Assembly: GCF_029407905.1 (NCBI RefSeq)
Contig: NC_073637.1
Span: 49,848,501-49,912,500 of the forward strand
Direction of reading: 5' to 3'
DNA: 64,000 nt
Source: Bubalus kerabau
Taxonomy: Eukaryota; Chordata; Mammalia; Artiodactyla; Bovidae
Of the stretch, positions 11,073 to 24,783 are shown piece after piece. Position 1 is the first letter of the stretch. The number at the start of each line of letters is the position of its first letter. Position numbers and translations under genes: made by a program. Under the pieces are notes generated by a model. The model searched no databases and was not told the origin of the DNA. It was given only the letters and a program-made list of their open reading frames with translations.

Positions 11073-14000
11073 CAACATGCATCTGTAGGTAGTAGGAAAG
11101 GAAGGCTTTCGCTTATGGTTGTAGATTTGTGACCAGGGATTGTGGAAAGACAGTGGTATGAGGCCAGAAAACTCAGGTGGAAATCTCAGCTCTATAGTTA
11201 GGATCTGTGTGACTCTGAATAACTCACTTCTGAACCTGTTTTTATCTGATTGATCAAGCATGTATTAATTGCTCACTTACTGAATACTCGGAACATAGCT
11301 GAAGGAGAATTTCCATATGAGGTTAACATTTTGGCTAGTGCTACAGTGGATTTATGTTACAATAAGGTGATTCAGAAAATAAGAAACTGTTGGCGTGAAG
11401 TTTCACTCTTTTTTTTTTTTTGGCATATGTGATACCTCTCATTAGAATGGTTTAAATCTTGATACACTTTTATGTTACAGAATTTACTTTCTAGAGAGAT
11501 AATGTGCTCATATTAGAGAATATATGATTTTTTAAAAATTAAGTAGGAAAACTCATATTAAAATTCCCATTAGGGGGCACTATTATCAAGCTTAGGAGAA
11601 CTAGAGACTAATTTGTTTTCTCAGACACGCAACCCGAGGCTTGCTGAAAGGGAAAAATATTTTCATCTGATAAGATTCAGATACTTTTTATACAATCAAA
11701 TTCCTTAAATATGGTTATAAAGTGCAGTGAATTAAACACAGATCCAATAACTCACTGTCTTGTTTTTCAGTCAACTAAATCAATATAATATTGCAGGTGA
11801 TAAAAGAAGCTTACTTTATTCTGAATCAGAGCCAAATCCATAATTTTCATATTTAGAATAGACAATTTTGAAAATTTTGCTCCTATTAAGTCGGTCACAA
11901 AGGATGATCCTTGGCCTTCAAATAAGTTTCTTAGAGAAATGAAGCATGAAGACTATTGTGCTACTAAAATGGAGTCAGGGGAGTGAGCTGATGCCTCGCT
12001 GAGACTGTACTGACTGTAATTACCGAAGTCATTTCACACAGTGAAGCAGTCCGTGCACACACAGAGCTCTTAACCTTTCTGTTTATTTTCAGGCACTTGA
12101 AAATTATTTTCTGTTTTGTTACTCAAGTTTAGTGTTAGAGCAAGAAACACTACTTAACACCGTGCCGTCCACTATCACTTTATCATGAAGCTTCCAAAAG
12201 AAAGGTAGTAGTGTAGCCTTCAACAGACTTTTTAAAGACTAAAGTATAGATTGGCCAAAATGTAATTAAAATGAAATGGAATCACAGTAATTTTTCATGG
12301 CATAGGTGTTATTTTGGTATCACTGGATTCGGAGAGAGTGGGTTTGTATAGTTACATTATTTTCCATACTTTCTACCTGGCTAAGCCGCAGTTTACATTG
12401 GAGAAAGTCTCTGCTTAATTACTTGCTTCCTGAAGTCTCACCTTCTCCTTTGCTTGCGGCCCACACGGTGAGGGCAAAATGGCTTTAAACCTAGCCGGTG
12501 GTTACTGCTTCAGCTGTGTATTGCTTTTGAGTTCAGGAAAGCACTGAGTCAGAACAGAGAAAGCTTTTCATACTTTCTCAGACCGATGGGGACATTCTGT
12601 GAAAAGACATGATGTTTAGTTATTATTTTGTATTATCTTCTATCTGTATGAACAGTCAGCGATCACTGTGATCTGTTTGACAAATTTAGTTTTGCTTTAT
12701 TTTTTCTCCCAAAGAACTTTTCTTGGTAGAAGTATTGAAGGTTTATGTAGACTGTATTGGAGTGTGTTTTGAAACTTATTGCAGAAGTAGGAGCAAGTTT
12801 ACTTTGTGGCCTCAGATCATTAAGTGGAAGAGGTATGATAAAAATGTTTCAGATATCTTAGGAAAAAATTTCTTTTCAGCTTTTATCCAGCAAATTACAT
12901 TGAGTGGGTGGTGAAAAAGATACAGATACGAAATCTAGTTACTGCTTTGAAAGATTTTAGGTGGGAGAGACAAGTGTGTAAAGAATTGTGAAATAGAAGT
13001 GATGTTAAGTTTAGAGTGAGAAAAGGAAAAAATGATGGCAACACTCAGATATGAGCTACTCATTCCTTTTGGGCGATGACTTTACAGTTACAGGGGAGGT
13101 AAAGTTGATTATCAGTTGCATTTTAAGTAATTTTTAAGGGAGTTATGTCTTCTGAGTTTGTTTAAGTTATTCACATTTTGGTGCCCTCATATATAACACA
13201 AGCATCTCTAGAAACAAAGAACAAACTATTTAATATATATTTAATTTGGCATCTTTATTATTCAGAGCTGATTATGTCCCTTGATAGTATTTTCCAAATT
13301 TTGTTGCTGATTTTCTATCAGGCAGTGAAGTTGTCTTTGACAAAAGATGCCTGACGGTAGTTGAGTGCTTTGTTTATAGAAACTCAGGACCCTTGCTTCA
13401 TTTAGCTCTATTTAAAATATTTAATAGGTATTTAAATAGAATGCTTAATAACTCTTAAATATTTAATAAACTATTTCATATATGTTTCATTTTCAATGAA
13501 ATAGTGTATAGTCAGGTAACTGGAGAGACTCTGTCCTCTGACTTATGCCGCAGTTCTCCAGGGTACTGATGCTTGGTGGTTATTCACGGTGGTGTTTTGA
13601 AAATGTTAAATCCTTCACACTGAGTGATTTATTGCTGAATATTCAGGGTAATGAACTTTAGATTATTGCTTACTTAAATTATTTTGATCACTCATAAAGC
13701 TATGGTTTGTGATTTGAAACTAACTTAATAACCTTAACCATATTTTATATGTTTAGTTTTTTTTGGCTTATTAAGGTGATTAGAATATGAGAAGTAAAAT
13801 CCAGATATAAAGCCTCAATCCTGATGTTTGTATGCCTTTTTCGTTCTTCCAGTTTGGGTGTCTGCAGATTTTAAAATACAAGAGTAGGAGCAAAGTCTGC
13901 TTCTTTTTAAAAGCTTGAAAAATATTTTTTGTGTTTACTTCGTGTTTTAAAATTTAGGATTTTCCCCTCGCTTTTTAAGTGAATTGAGAAACTCCTGTGC

Positions 14001-17000
14001 ATGGAAGGATATACTATTGAAAATGTGGTCAAGGTAAAAAGATTTTTCTGCTTTAAGAAATTAAAGCGCTTTACACTGTACCCTCCCTTGGTCCCTGAAG
14101 CGTAAGTGCTATGGTTTGGAGAGAAGCCAAGTAAAACCTGTTCAAATTTTGTGCAGACTTAAAGTAATACTTTAAGATTTGAAAATTACAGGTGGATACA
14201 ATACTTAAATAGTATTTAAAATTCCTGTTTCCCAAGTCTAAAAATGTAATCCTTAAATTACTATTCCCAGTGGTTTAAATTTTAATTAAATAAAAATAGC
14301 CTTACTTTTGAACCATAATGACATTAGGTATAGATATTTGAATTCATTATTAAACTTTAAGATAATAACCGTTAAAAATGAACTGTTTGGGCACTAATTA
14401 AAATGTCACAAAGTCACAGTTTGTGTGTAACCAAAGATCCTTGCTATTTCTGTTTTACTAAAAATTGTCCTAATCATCACATTTAAAGCTAGCTTTCTGT
14501 CTTACCCAGGAGAAGTGTTACCTGGCTTCACTCCCCCAATTCAATATATTATCTGACCTGCAAGTTTTATAGATTGATAGATTAATTATAGTCAGGTTTG
14601 ATGTTTTGGTGCTAACACTGTGTTTTGCAAACTGCCCTTTTTATTAAGAGTGAAGTGTTCTGTTTGTTTTGTATTCGTCTCTCTAGGTGAAATTTTCATA
14701 GCTCTTTGAAACTTTTATCTGTTTGAGATTAGTCTCCAAGACTTACCTATTACCAGTTTTAGATTGATCTTTTCATATCTTTATCCCTTTCAACATGAGG
14801 ATTATTTGCTGCCTTTTTTTTTTAATCAGTAATTTTTACTCAGTACATTTTAGATGCTTTCTAATATTTCTGAAAACAAAGCAATATTTATTTTGACTTA
14901 AGTAACAATATAATGGCATGAGTTTATAATGCAACCCTGCATCGCCCCTCTTTTCACCCTCTACACATTCACCCTTTGTTTTCTCTAATATTTAACCTAC
15001 AGACATTTTAATATACAGACAACCTTTCTTTCCTCCTTGAATGGTGAGAGGATTACAGCTATTTCAGTGGTCTTCGCAGATATATATCTGTCTTGTTTCT
15101 GTTTTGTAGAATTGGATGGGTGAGGACATTGAGCACATAGTTTTAGGTGGCAGGCTACTAGTCCCACAGGCAGTAATAATGGTCGTAAGAGTCCGGCAGC
15201 AGAGTCCTCGTGGGGGCTTTGGGCTTGGGGCACATGTTAATGGCCCCAGCAAGCAGTAAAAGGCGGCAGCAGCAGTTCCTCCACAAATAGCATTTGTCCT
15301 CAAGCTGCTGTAGCTTCCAGGCTGCTCTGTTCTCACTTTACCTTCTCCTTTTCTTTTCTTTCTTTATCCCTTTGTTATTCACTCATCAAGTCAGTATTTC
15401 AGGGGGAACTATGTGCCAGGCATTTCCAGTGGCCATTTCGTGTCTATACCTGCTAAGGATATTTTCTGAGGTGTTCATTATTTCAAGAACCTAGCTGTTC
15501 TGAGCAATGTTTGTGACTTGAAGCATGGGGAGATTTGTTAGCACATTATTTAGTGAAATCAGATTGTTAGTATACTAAGTGAAGATTATGTTGCTATTCA
15601 GGTGCAAGTCTCTGGAAAGTTTTTGTGTAGTTGAAGAATAGCTTAGGATTATAAATATGTGTCTGTAAATCTACACATCTATGGATTTGCGATTCAGGGT
15701 AATTCCATTATTTTGTAAAATAACATGGTTCCTCAAGATTTGTAAATTACCATGTTTTTCATTTTTGTATTAGAAATATTTTATATTTATTTTTGATATC
15801 ACTTGGGTGGGGTTCCCAAATCTTTAGGTAAAACTTCCTCTGTCAATAATTTAATCTGTAAACAAATATACTCAGTTTTAAAAGTCTGTGAGCAAGACTT
15901 GCTAAGGTGAATTATTTCTCCTTAATTTAGAAATTTCTTCTTTTCCTCCTCATACCACTCTTACCACCATTCCTACTTTGAAACACAGATAAAATGAAAC
16001 ATTGCAAAGATTCGTTATTAGAAGAGGGTGAAGGGTTATATGAAGAGTGGTGACATAACACCTTTGTGGGTTTTAGCCATTTTTTCTGACGACTGAATGA
16101 GGAATGGGATGGTATTAGACATACTGTGAACTGTTAAAATCACTGTAAGCATGTCTGGGTTACTTCCCTGCTCCTTTAGGAGATGTTTGACATGATTAAC
16201 CATGAGACTAATGTATTGCTAGAATCCAGATTTGTATTTCTTTGTTTCTTGTCTCTTCATCCTACAGGCAGCTTGATAAAAAAGAAGTTGCAGCCAGTTC
16301 CACATGTGTGGAAATGGTGTGTGTATACATTTACCGTTATAGCTCTTGGTTGAGAAAAATTTTTGAATCATTTATATACAGACCTTGCAAACGTTCTGAA
16401 AGACATAAATTTAGATGGAGTTCTGGTAAAGTTCTGGTTTATTACTAATTGTAATCATGGGTCTGTAGTCTCAGTTTTCACATTTGCAGAGTGGATCCCA
16501 AGAGGAACTTTTGTGATTGTTTTTGTACACTTGGGAAGCTGAAGCCTAGAGAGGCCCAAGTTTAGAATAAGTGGCTAATCTAGAACCTGAAATTCCAACC
16601 TACTCATCTATTATGTTAATTCACCACAGTTTAGGAGGGTTTTCCATATTCCCAGTGTTTTGTTGAAATCCTTGGGAGTGAGGGATATAGATGCATGTAG
16701 TTGTGACATGTAGGCATGATGTATTTACTTAAAGGCGACTTTTTGGTGTTATCATTACTATTAGCACAGCTGGATTGTTGAATTTAACACTAGATTCAGA
16801 AAGTTTCTTAAGTCTGTGCCTGTATACGAGGTATTAAATCAAAATGAAGGGCAATTCTAACCTTCAGGTCAACAGAAAATTAGTGATAGTTGAATATATA
16901 CAGTCAGCTCAGGCACTCTTAAGCCCGTTTCAATGCTAAAAGGACCTAATTGAAAGTATAAATTGATCTGGTTAGGTTAAGGGAGGAAAAATACGTTCTT

Positions 17001-20000
17001 ATTAAATGCTGTCGAATGCGGTTACAAACAATAGGTTGAATAGATGGTTTAATTTAACTTTGGAGATCAGTCTGTGACTGATGACACAGGAAGACTTTCT
17101 GGAATACATTGCTTTGTAGATGACTTAAACAGACAATACTGATAAAGCCTGTCATGTGAATTTCCTTCTTTACTGAGTACACAGTATGCTTAAGTGGTAT
17201 GCTGTGCAGTGCTTCCAATCTGCTGTGCCTGCCATCTGCGCAAGCAGAGTGAAAGAGAAGAGAGTGTGGAAAGGAAATAGATCTGTGAGTTGTAAGGAAT
17301 CTGTGTGAACACTGGGTGCCACTCATGAAACACTGAGTGGTGAGTGGTTTTTCTTTGTACCCAGTACAGCCAGCTGTCTGTAAACCGGAGGCTTGAAACA
17401 CATTCAGCTCTCAACTTCACCTTTTGGATATTGTGGTACCTATGCTTGAGACCAAGTAGAAAATCCAAAGACAGTAACCATGATCTTGCCACCCTGTTAT
17501 ATTTTTCTCAATTTTTTGGGGGGGAGGGGTATAGAATCTTTATGCTGCTTTAGGGTTTAACACCATTGTTGAGGTAGATGTAATAATGCTAGCATTTTTA
17601 CTTTGCCTAAATGGAATCTTTTTGGAAAGAAATTATATTATAAAACAAGTTTCCTGAGAAACATTTAAATACTTTTTTAAAAGGTCAGTAAGACCTATAA
17701 ATGGGAAAATTGCTTTAAAATCTTACAAGTTGTAACCATGTGAATGATGGAGAAGTTGTATATGGGTAAGAGGAATTGACTGGCAGAATCTAACCTATAT
17801 AGCTTTGTCAGTAGGTAAATCTCTTGTTGGAATCTGAGGCTTATAACTTGTAAAGCCGTTCTTTGTGTATGCATATGGTTACCTTTTTGATGTAAACATA
17901 GGAGCCCTTATAAAACTGTGTTAATCATAAGTCATCTGGTACCTCCTTAGGAATTAACATAACCTTATATAGATGACTAATAATACAAAGCCACTGTGGT
18001 TTCTGTGGTTTTTACCAGCCATGGCTCTAGTTCTGAAACATTTAAAATGAGACTCGCTCCCTTTTTTAAAAATTTTTTTTGGACAAAGAGTTGTCTTATC
18101 AGAAAACTGCAGTAACTTAAGCAGATCCATAACTGGAGGGAATTAATAACAGAAAGTTTTTGTTGACACCAGGAAGTAGATTAAATAGTGCAATTGTGGT
18201 AATGAGTACCATATATGATAAGCTTGAGCCACCTGGGTTTTATTAGGCTGCTTGATACTTTGATCACAATATTATTTCAAGGCTTGTCTATTTAAATTGC
18301 TAAGGTTTCTTGTCGTCTTTGTGATTTAGACCATAATTTCTTTCATTGCAGAGAGATTTTTGAAAAGAAAGGCCCTGGCCAAGCTGAAATTCTGGGGAGG
18401 TGCAAGTTCAACAGCTCAGCAATCCTTAGAATGAGAAAAGCTTTTAAACAAAATTAAAAGCTTGAAAGTACAGCAGTTGAGTATCAAGTTCATCTGACTT
18501 TGCTTCTCTTTAGATTTTTACTTGGATCATAATTACACTTTTGTTTATCGTAAAGTAGTGGGGCACTATAATGCTGTTTGGCATAATTCAGTTAATTATT
18601 GTTTGATATAAATACATGCATTTAAAATATATATTTCATGTTTTGAGAATGTGGTATTGCTATTGGTTTCCCTTCAGCTGGTATTAAGTGGTTTTGATGA
18701 GCATCTTTGAGAATTTATGGAAAGATTTTTTAACTACTTCACCCATAATGAATAAATTATACTAATCACAGAATTTGATGAATTGTCTTGCTTTTTGTCT
18801 TTGAACTTGAAAGGTTAAACTTTAGTTAGCCTGTTGATATAGATGAATGAAATTTTTAGTCATTAAAATCAACAGATATTCCTTCTACTAATTTTAGAAA
18901 AAGTCTTTCACAAGTACCTAATAGTATCTTTGTTAAGTACCATCGTTAAGCAAATGTTTTGGCCTAGGGACATAAATATTCATTTTGATTAGTAAAGAGA
19001 AGACAGGGAAGATTTAATAATTTAAGATATTATTGTCCTTAGCATATTAAAAGTGCTGTTTTGAAAATTTACATGTAAAATGCTTTATACATTTATTGAT
19101 GTGCTCATTAATTTTCACTGTCTTGAGTTTTGAGTACTCTTACAACTGTTGTTAGCTTGGCTTGAAGTTTCCATGTCCCAGAATAACTTTTAAGCCTTAA
19201 GTGGTTAAAGGCACTTAAGAATATAATGGTCTTCTTTTAATATACCTGATTTGCCCTTGGTATTGAAAGAAGCATATGGAAGTGTTAATCAGTCAACAGC
19301 CTTTTTGTTTTCCATGATAAGACAAAGGAAAAACTATTAAAAATAGGAAAATATTTGATCATTGGAAAAAGTGCTGACCAAGAGCTTTGTAACATTCTTA
19401 TTTTAGAAAGTAGGGTAGTGCTTTTAAGTTTTAGAGGTTTGTGACTCATTGATTGAGGAAAGGTGAACTCATAAAATGCAGAGCCATAGATTTAGAAACA
19501 AGCAGGTGATACAAGCAGGGAAAAATGAGGCCTGTCACTTAGAACAAAGACTTAGTTTGGGGGAATGGTCTGAAATAATAATAGAGTCAGATTATGGAAG
19601 ACAGAATCCTTGAAAAAAAAGAGGCTTAAACTTGAAGCAGTTGTGTGTCATTCTAGGTTCCCCAGTAGGGGTGTGAGGGTATAAAATCTGTCTGTCTATT
19701 TTGGTCTAGAAGCAGGAAAAACAGAATGGATAATGGAGGTTTGAGTGAAATGTGGGCAGTAGCAATAAAAGTGAAAAGGTGATACTAGAGAGTTGGAAGA
19801 AATGGCAAAAGGTTGAGTTCAGGTTTATACACACATTTTGAGGGCTTGACCTCCTGTATCAAATAGCTTTAGTATCTGACATATTCTAGAAGAATTAAAT
19901 CCTGTTTGTCATCCCTTTTCCTCTTGCATAATTTGTGAAAAGCATCTGTTTTTAGATACTGGTGTGTATCACAGAGCAGGTGGGTAAGACAAATGTGAGC

Positions 20001-20307
20001 TGTTGATAACCAGCAGGGCATAATACAAGCTTTACTAAAATATTAAAAATTTTTCAATTCAGAGAGCTTTGGGGGGCATTTTAAAAAGTACACGTGTTGT
20101 TTGGAAGAGTCAGTGTGATATAGCTATGGATTGATATTTTCAGGGCTGTCTTAAGAGAGGATTAAAGCTCCAAAGGACAGAACTATGATCTACTAAAAAT
20201 AGAAATAAAGAGTAAAGAAGATTTACTTCACTATTCTGACAGAACTGTCCATTCATGGGATGGAATTCTTTAGACAGTCATGTCCTTGTCTTTTACAAGT
20301 TGGTAGA
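11073..20307. other. Repeat-poor part of intron 2
   Basis: About 9 kb with no BovB, Bov-tA, Bov-A2 or CHR insertion that I can see. Only ancient fragments are suggested: a MIR-like stretch at about 11150-11245 and a weaker reverse one at about 16490-16600. Reading frames are short and look random; the largest (17054-17401 -, 115 codons) has no recognisable motif. No second gene is supported. Confidence 0.6.
11150..11245 (+). repeat. MIR SINE fragment
   Basis: The text aaatctcagctctatagtta, tctgtgtgactctgaataac and tcacttctgaacctg follows the order of the MIR 5' half (tctgccactta, tgtgaccttgggcaa, ttaacctctctg). Diverged. Confidence 0.6.
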
Positions 20308-20770
20308 TGCATTCATTCATTCATTCAAAAGATATTTACTGAGTCCAGCTGTTTCAGGAACTTTGCCAGATATTTAGAGACAACCTAGTGAACACCTAGA
20401 GGAGAGAAACATAAAAAAGTTAACCAGGTGAAATAATTATACATTGTGTTAAGTAGAGTGGAAGAAATGAACAGATACTTTAGCAGTTGGCACCCCACCT
20501 TAAATGGGTCCTTTCCGAGTCCCTGGTCCTGAGATGTATTCAGCTGTTTGAGAGCCAGGACTAGAAGAAAACCAAGTGCAAAGGCCATCTCTGAGGTGGG
20601 AATGAGCTTGCCGTTGTCTAGCAACTCTCGGAAAGCTTGGCTATCTGAATAAATCCTGCTGAGTGAGGAATAAGGGGCTCTGTCATTTGGAGCCTTATAG
20701 GAATTTGGGTTTTGTTCAGTAAGTAGTAAGAAGTTACTGAACTGAAGAGTCTTAAGTTAATGTAGTTGAG
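20308..20770 (-). repeat. L2 LINE 3' region, reverse orientation
   Basis: It starts with the reverse complement of the L2 tail, (attc)n followed by aaaagatatttactgagtcc. It continues into gcaaaggccatctctgaggt and gggaatgagcttgcc, then ggagccttataggaatttgg. These match the order of the L2 3' end read backwards. Heavily diverged. Confidence 0.65.
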
Positions 20771-20929
20771 TTAATGACTGTCATGTTCTTTATAATACTG
20801 TGACTTAATCTCAGAGTTTTCTTCTTGGTGGTGTATTTGAAATATTTATGAAACTTAGCTTGGTGATTGAATGCATTAGTGATAGTGTTCATTCCAAGAA
20901 AGTTTATCTGCGGCTACTGGATAACTTTT

Positions 20930-21218
20930 TTTTTTAAACTTTTCGTTTTGTACAGGAGTATAGCCAATTAACAATGTTGTGATAGTTATAGGTGAACAGG
21001 GAAGGGGCTCAGCCATACATGCATGTATCTGTTCTCCGTCAAACTCCCCTCCTATCCAGGCTGCCACATAACACTGAGCAGAGTTCCATATGCTATACAG
21101 TAGGTCCTTGTTGGTTATCTATTTTAAATATAGCATTGTGTACATGCCCATCCGCAACTCCTTAACTGTCCCTTCCCCCCAGCCCCCCACACCCTTGGCA
21201 GCCATAAGTTTGTTCCTA
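20930..21218 (-). mobile_element. Ruminant L1 3' UTR fragment with target duplication
   Basis: T-rich tail, cttttcgttttgtacaggag, tagccaattaacaatgttgt, gccatacatgcatgtatctg, gttccatatgctatacagta and ggtccttgttggttatctat: this is the reverse complement of the ruminant L1 3' end. It is flanked by a 10 bp duplication gataactttt (20920-20929 and 21219-21228). It is the same element type as at 10091-10390, here intact. Confidence 0.78.
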
Positions 21219-21244
21219 GATAACTTTTATAAACAAGTTTTTCT

Positions 21245-21815
21245 GGAGTTTTTATTTTTTTTTATTACATTTTTTATTTTGAAATAATGTTGGGTGTACT
21301 GAAAACTTGCGGAGATAGTTTAGAGAGGTTTCTATAGTCCTCAGCCAGGCTTCCTCTAATGTTATCATCTTAACATTCCTGTGGTACATAAGTCTAAGAA
21401 ACCAACATTGGTACATTACTGTTAACTGAACTCCAGACTTTATCCAGATTCCACCAGTTTTTCCATCAATGTCCTTCGCTTTTCCGGGATGCAGTCCAGG
21501 ATCCCACGTTACTTTTGGTCGTCGTGTCTCCCATAGTCCTCTCTGGTCTATTCCATTCCTCAGTCTTTCCTTGTTTTCCTTCATCTGGGTAGTTTTGAGG
21601 AGTACCAATTAAGTGTTTTGCAAAATGTCCCTCAGTTTAGGTCTGTCAGATGTTTTTCCATGATTAGACTAGAGTTTTGAGGAGAAAACCCAGAACGGTG
21701 AGTGCTCTTTTTACTGCATCCTGTTGGATTAGAATGTTACCACATGACATCACTGGTGATGTTAACTTTGGTCACTTGGATAAGGTGGTATCTGATACCC
21801 TTTTTGAATTATCAC
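21245..21815 (-). mobile_element. L1M-type LINE 3' fragment (copy 1)
   Basis: The words aaccaacattggtacattac, ccagactttatccagattcc, ctcagtctttccttgttttc, aaaatgtccctcagtttagg and gatgttaactttggtcactt fit the 3' region of an old L1M subfamily, read in reverse (T-rich start). A second copy of the same region lies at 23419-23975. Confidence 0.65.
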
Positions 21816-22980
21816 TCTATCTTGGAAATCTCTATAATTTACAGAAACGATAGAACATTGATATTTCAGCTGAAAAAGAGTTTCTCTCTTGGAAGAAACA
21901 ACTCAGTTAACTTTGCGACTTTACTGTCTACTCCTAATGGTTTAATATCTAAGCAACATGGGCAGAGTTGTATATTATGTGCTGTAACTTTTCACATAAG
22001 TTAGATAAACTTTTTTTTTTACTTTTATGCTGTGCCATCTCAGACATACTATTGAGTATCTAAATTCATTCTGGCTGATTCAGATTCATCTCTTACAGAA
22101 TATGAATTGGGTGTTGGAGAATATTCATTATAGCCCACCAGAACTTCAATATCAGGAATATTTGATGCAGGAATTAACATTTTCCCATGTGTGGTCCCAC
22201 ACAGTACTATTGGCAATAGTTTGTATACACTGCAAAATACCTTGTGTACAAAGGACCTCTTCAAACTTTCACATTTGGTGTCAACACAACTTTGACCATC
22301 AGCATAGCGTATACTACCACTGTGCCACTGTGAGAGCTTCACATGGAAATACAATTGGTGAAATTAAGAGATGAAGAAAAAAATGCTTGAAATAATTGAA
22401 AACCAGCCTTAAGTAGCTTGTTTTTTTCTTTGGGATGTTTGAAACATTTCAGATATTTAACTTCCCAGTTAAGAAAATAAGAAAGGATGTACGACTGTCC
22501 CTTGGTACCCAAGGGGGATTGGTGCTAGGGCCCCTGCAGTCAGTGAAGACCAGAATCCACAGATGCTCATGTTCCTTATCTTTTATATTCTTATTTTGGA
22601 ACTTTCTGGAAGTTTTGTTTTCCCTTCCTTGAATGCTGTCAATCTGCAGTTGATCATATGTGAAACATGGGAGATTTGGAAGCTTGATTATTTTGAAATT
22701 TCAGGGACATCCCTTTGATTTCCCCATTCTGCAGTTCTTAAACTTCTATTTGATTGTTGACTCCAAATATCTCTTCATATCTGTTGACTGACTTTATTAT
22801 GGCTCTTTGTATGGGGAAAAAAGCAATTGTACATCAAAATTTTGCTATTATTAATAAAATAGGTATTTTTCCTAGCTATTAGTAAGAACATAGCAAGAAG
22901 TTTTTGTTTTTCTCTTTTTAACTGGGAAAGATCACTAAAAAGTAAAAGTCTTGAAAACTAGCCACGGGGAGGCAGTAATC
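21816..22980. other. Intron 2 sequence, nothing recognised
   Basis: AT-rich sequence. Frames of about 100-115 codons exist on both strands around 22027-22374, but the two strands overlap and neither has a recognisable motif, so I do not call a gene. Confidence 0.45.
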
Positions 22981-23044
22981 TTTGAATATTGTCATTATCA
23001 TCATCATTGTCGTCATTATTATTGTATTGGTGATGATAACATTA

Positions 23045-23260
23045 CAACCTCAGTCGTAATGGTTAACATTTTTTGAGCACTTATTGTGTTGAGCACTTAT
23101 TGTGTTGAGCACGTGGCTACTTTATGAAGTTAAGCTCTGTACTATTCCCAGGTGGTACTTGGTTATGTACAATTGGCTGTATAGGAAGTGATTTCAGAAG
23201 AGGAAGCCACTTAAGCACTAGGTTGTAACTAGTGGGATTTGAGCTAAATCTTGAGGATAC
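23045..23260 (-). repeat. MIR SINE fragment with internal 16 bp duplication
   Basis: The MIR-like reverse order (tgagcacttattgtgttgag, then atgaagttaagctctgtact and gtgggatttgagctaaatct) is visible. The 16-base unit gagcacttattgtgtt is present twice in tandem (23075-23090 and 23091-23106), followed by the first six bases of a third. Confidence 0.6.
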
Positions 23261-23418
23261 GTGGTTCCTGCTTTTCTCTCTTGCAACATTACCCTCAATT
23301 CCTGCCCCCACCCCCCCCCCACCCCGCCTTAATGCCAGCTGTACTGAACCACTTGTTTTCTACCCAAACCAAAATCTGCCTTGTTCCTGGATAGTGGATT
23401 ATTCTGTTCTCTTAATTT

Positions 23419-23975
23419 GAAATAATTTTAGATTTATAGAAATTGCAAAGAGTCCTTGTATAACCTTTACCTAGTTTCCCTAATTATTAATATCTTTTAT
23501 AACCACGGTGCATTTGTCAAAACTAAGAATTGGCACAACACCATTAAGTAAACTACAGATTTCATCTGTATTTCTCTAGTTTTCCTACTTCCATCCTTTT
23601 TCTGTTCAAAGGTCGGTTCAGGATACCTGTTGCATTTAGCTGTCATGTTTCTTTAGTCTCCTGCAATCCACCTTTTCCCTGTTTTTCCTGACTGGCATTT
23701 TGGAAAGTACGGTCAGGCCTTTTGTCCACTGTCTGTCAGTTTGGTCTGTGTGTTGCCTTCTCATGATTAGATTGAGGTTATGGAATTGGGGGAAGAACAC
23801 AGGAGAAATGCCATTCTAATCACATCATCCTGGGAAGGACATCATCTCAACATGTCTTAGTACTGGTGATACTAACCTTGGCCACTCAGTTTAGGGGATG
23901 ACAGCCAGGTTTCTCCACTGAATAGTTACTATTTGTCCCTAGAAGTAAGTTACTGCTTAAGGGGAGAGTTAAGTT
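23419..23975 (-). mobile_element. L1M-type LINE 3' fragment (copy 2)
   Basis: The same region as 21245-21815 in the same orientation: aaaactaagaattggcacaa, gtaaactacagatttcatct, tgcatttagctgtcatgttt, tctcatgattagattgaggt and actggtgatactaaccttgg. The two copies cover the same part of the consensus, so they are separate insertions or an old duplication, not one split element. Confidence 0.65.
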
Positions 23976-24104
23976 CCACCTCCTGGTGGGAAAAGTAGCA
24001 AAGAATTTTTGGAGATAAATGAAAATGCTTCAGTAACTAGTAAATAATATTATGAAGACTGTCAGACTTAATCTTAATTACCTTTTTCTCTTATTCACTT
24101 TTAT

Positions 24105-24215
24105 TAGACTGGTTGTTTACTGAGCTCAGGAGCTAAGATGTATTGTTTCCCTTGTATGTAGAATAGTGACATAGGGTAAATGCGCAATAAAATGTTTGTT
24201 GAATGGCTAGAACCA
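24105..24215 (+). repeat. L2 LINE 3' end
   Basis: The text agactggttgtttactgagc, followed by tgcgcaataaaatgtttgtt and gaatgg, fits the L2 3' terminus (ttagactgtaagctcc ... caataaatgtttgttgaatg). Confidence 0.65.
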
Positions 24216-24763
24216 AAAAAGGGAGATTGTAAGTTACATACAAAGCTAAATTAGTTTAAGTTGATCCTTTAGGTAGTGGAATAGTATTAACAGTGTTTGA
24301 ATAATGTAACAAAAAGTTTTAGTGTTTTAGTTTCCTTAGTTTTAGTTTTGTTTGTGATTAAAGAATATATTTTTCCCTGATTTGAACATATTTAGAAAAA
24401 GTATTTTTTCTTCTTAGCTCTGAAGGACAACTGATTAGAATAAAGAAATTTAACAAAATAAATTTAGACCAGAAGTCTTATTATATGATTAAAGGTAGCT
24501 GATTGAATGTTTTGAGCATACTCTGTATTTAGAAGGGTGGATTTAACTTGGGAAAGCATGTAATTTCTAAGTAAATTAGCAGTGATAGAAAAATCCCATC
24601 CCATTTCTCAAAAAAGGTGTTTAAAAGTACCAGTGTTATGTTTAACCTAACTTTTACCTTATAAATGGACTCTCTGAACTCCAAGCATGCTAAATTTAAC
24701 TTCCATATTAGATACCAGTTTTACTTATGGATGCTCTGGCTTCCCTTCAGACTGTATAAGTCT

Positions 24764-24783
24764 TTTTTTTTTTTTTTTTTTTT
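24764..24783. repeat. Poly(T) run
   Basis: A run of about 20 T after aagtc. No recognisable retroelement body is attached. Confidence 0.75.

Noticed and set aside
22027..22374. 115-codon frame on the plus strand (and 101 codons opposite)
   Set aside because: Two overlapping frames on opposite strands with random-looking composition; typical chance frames in AT-rich DNA.
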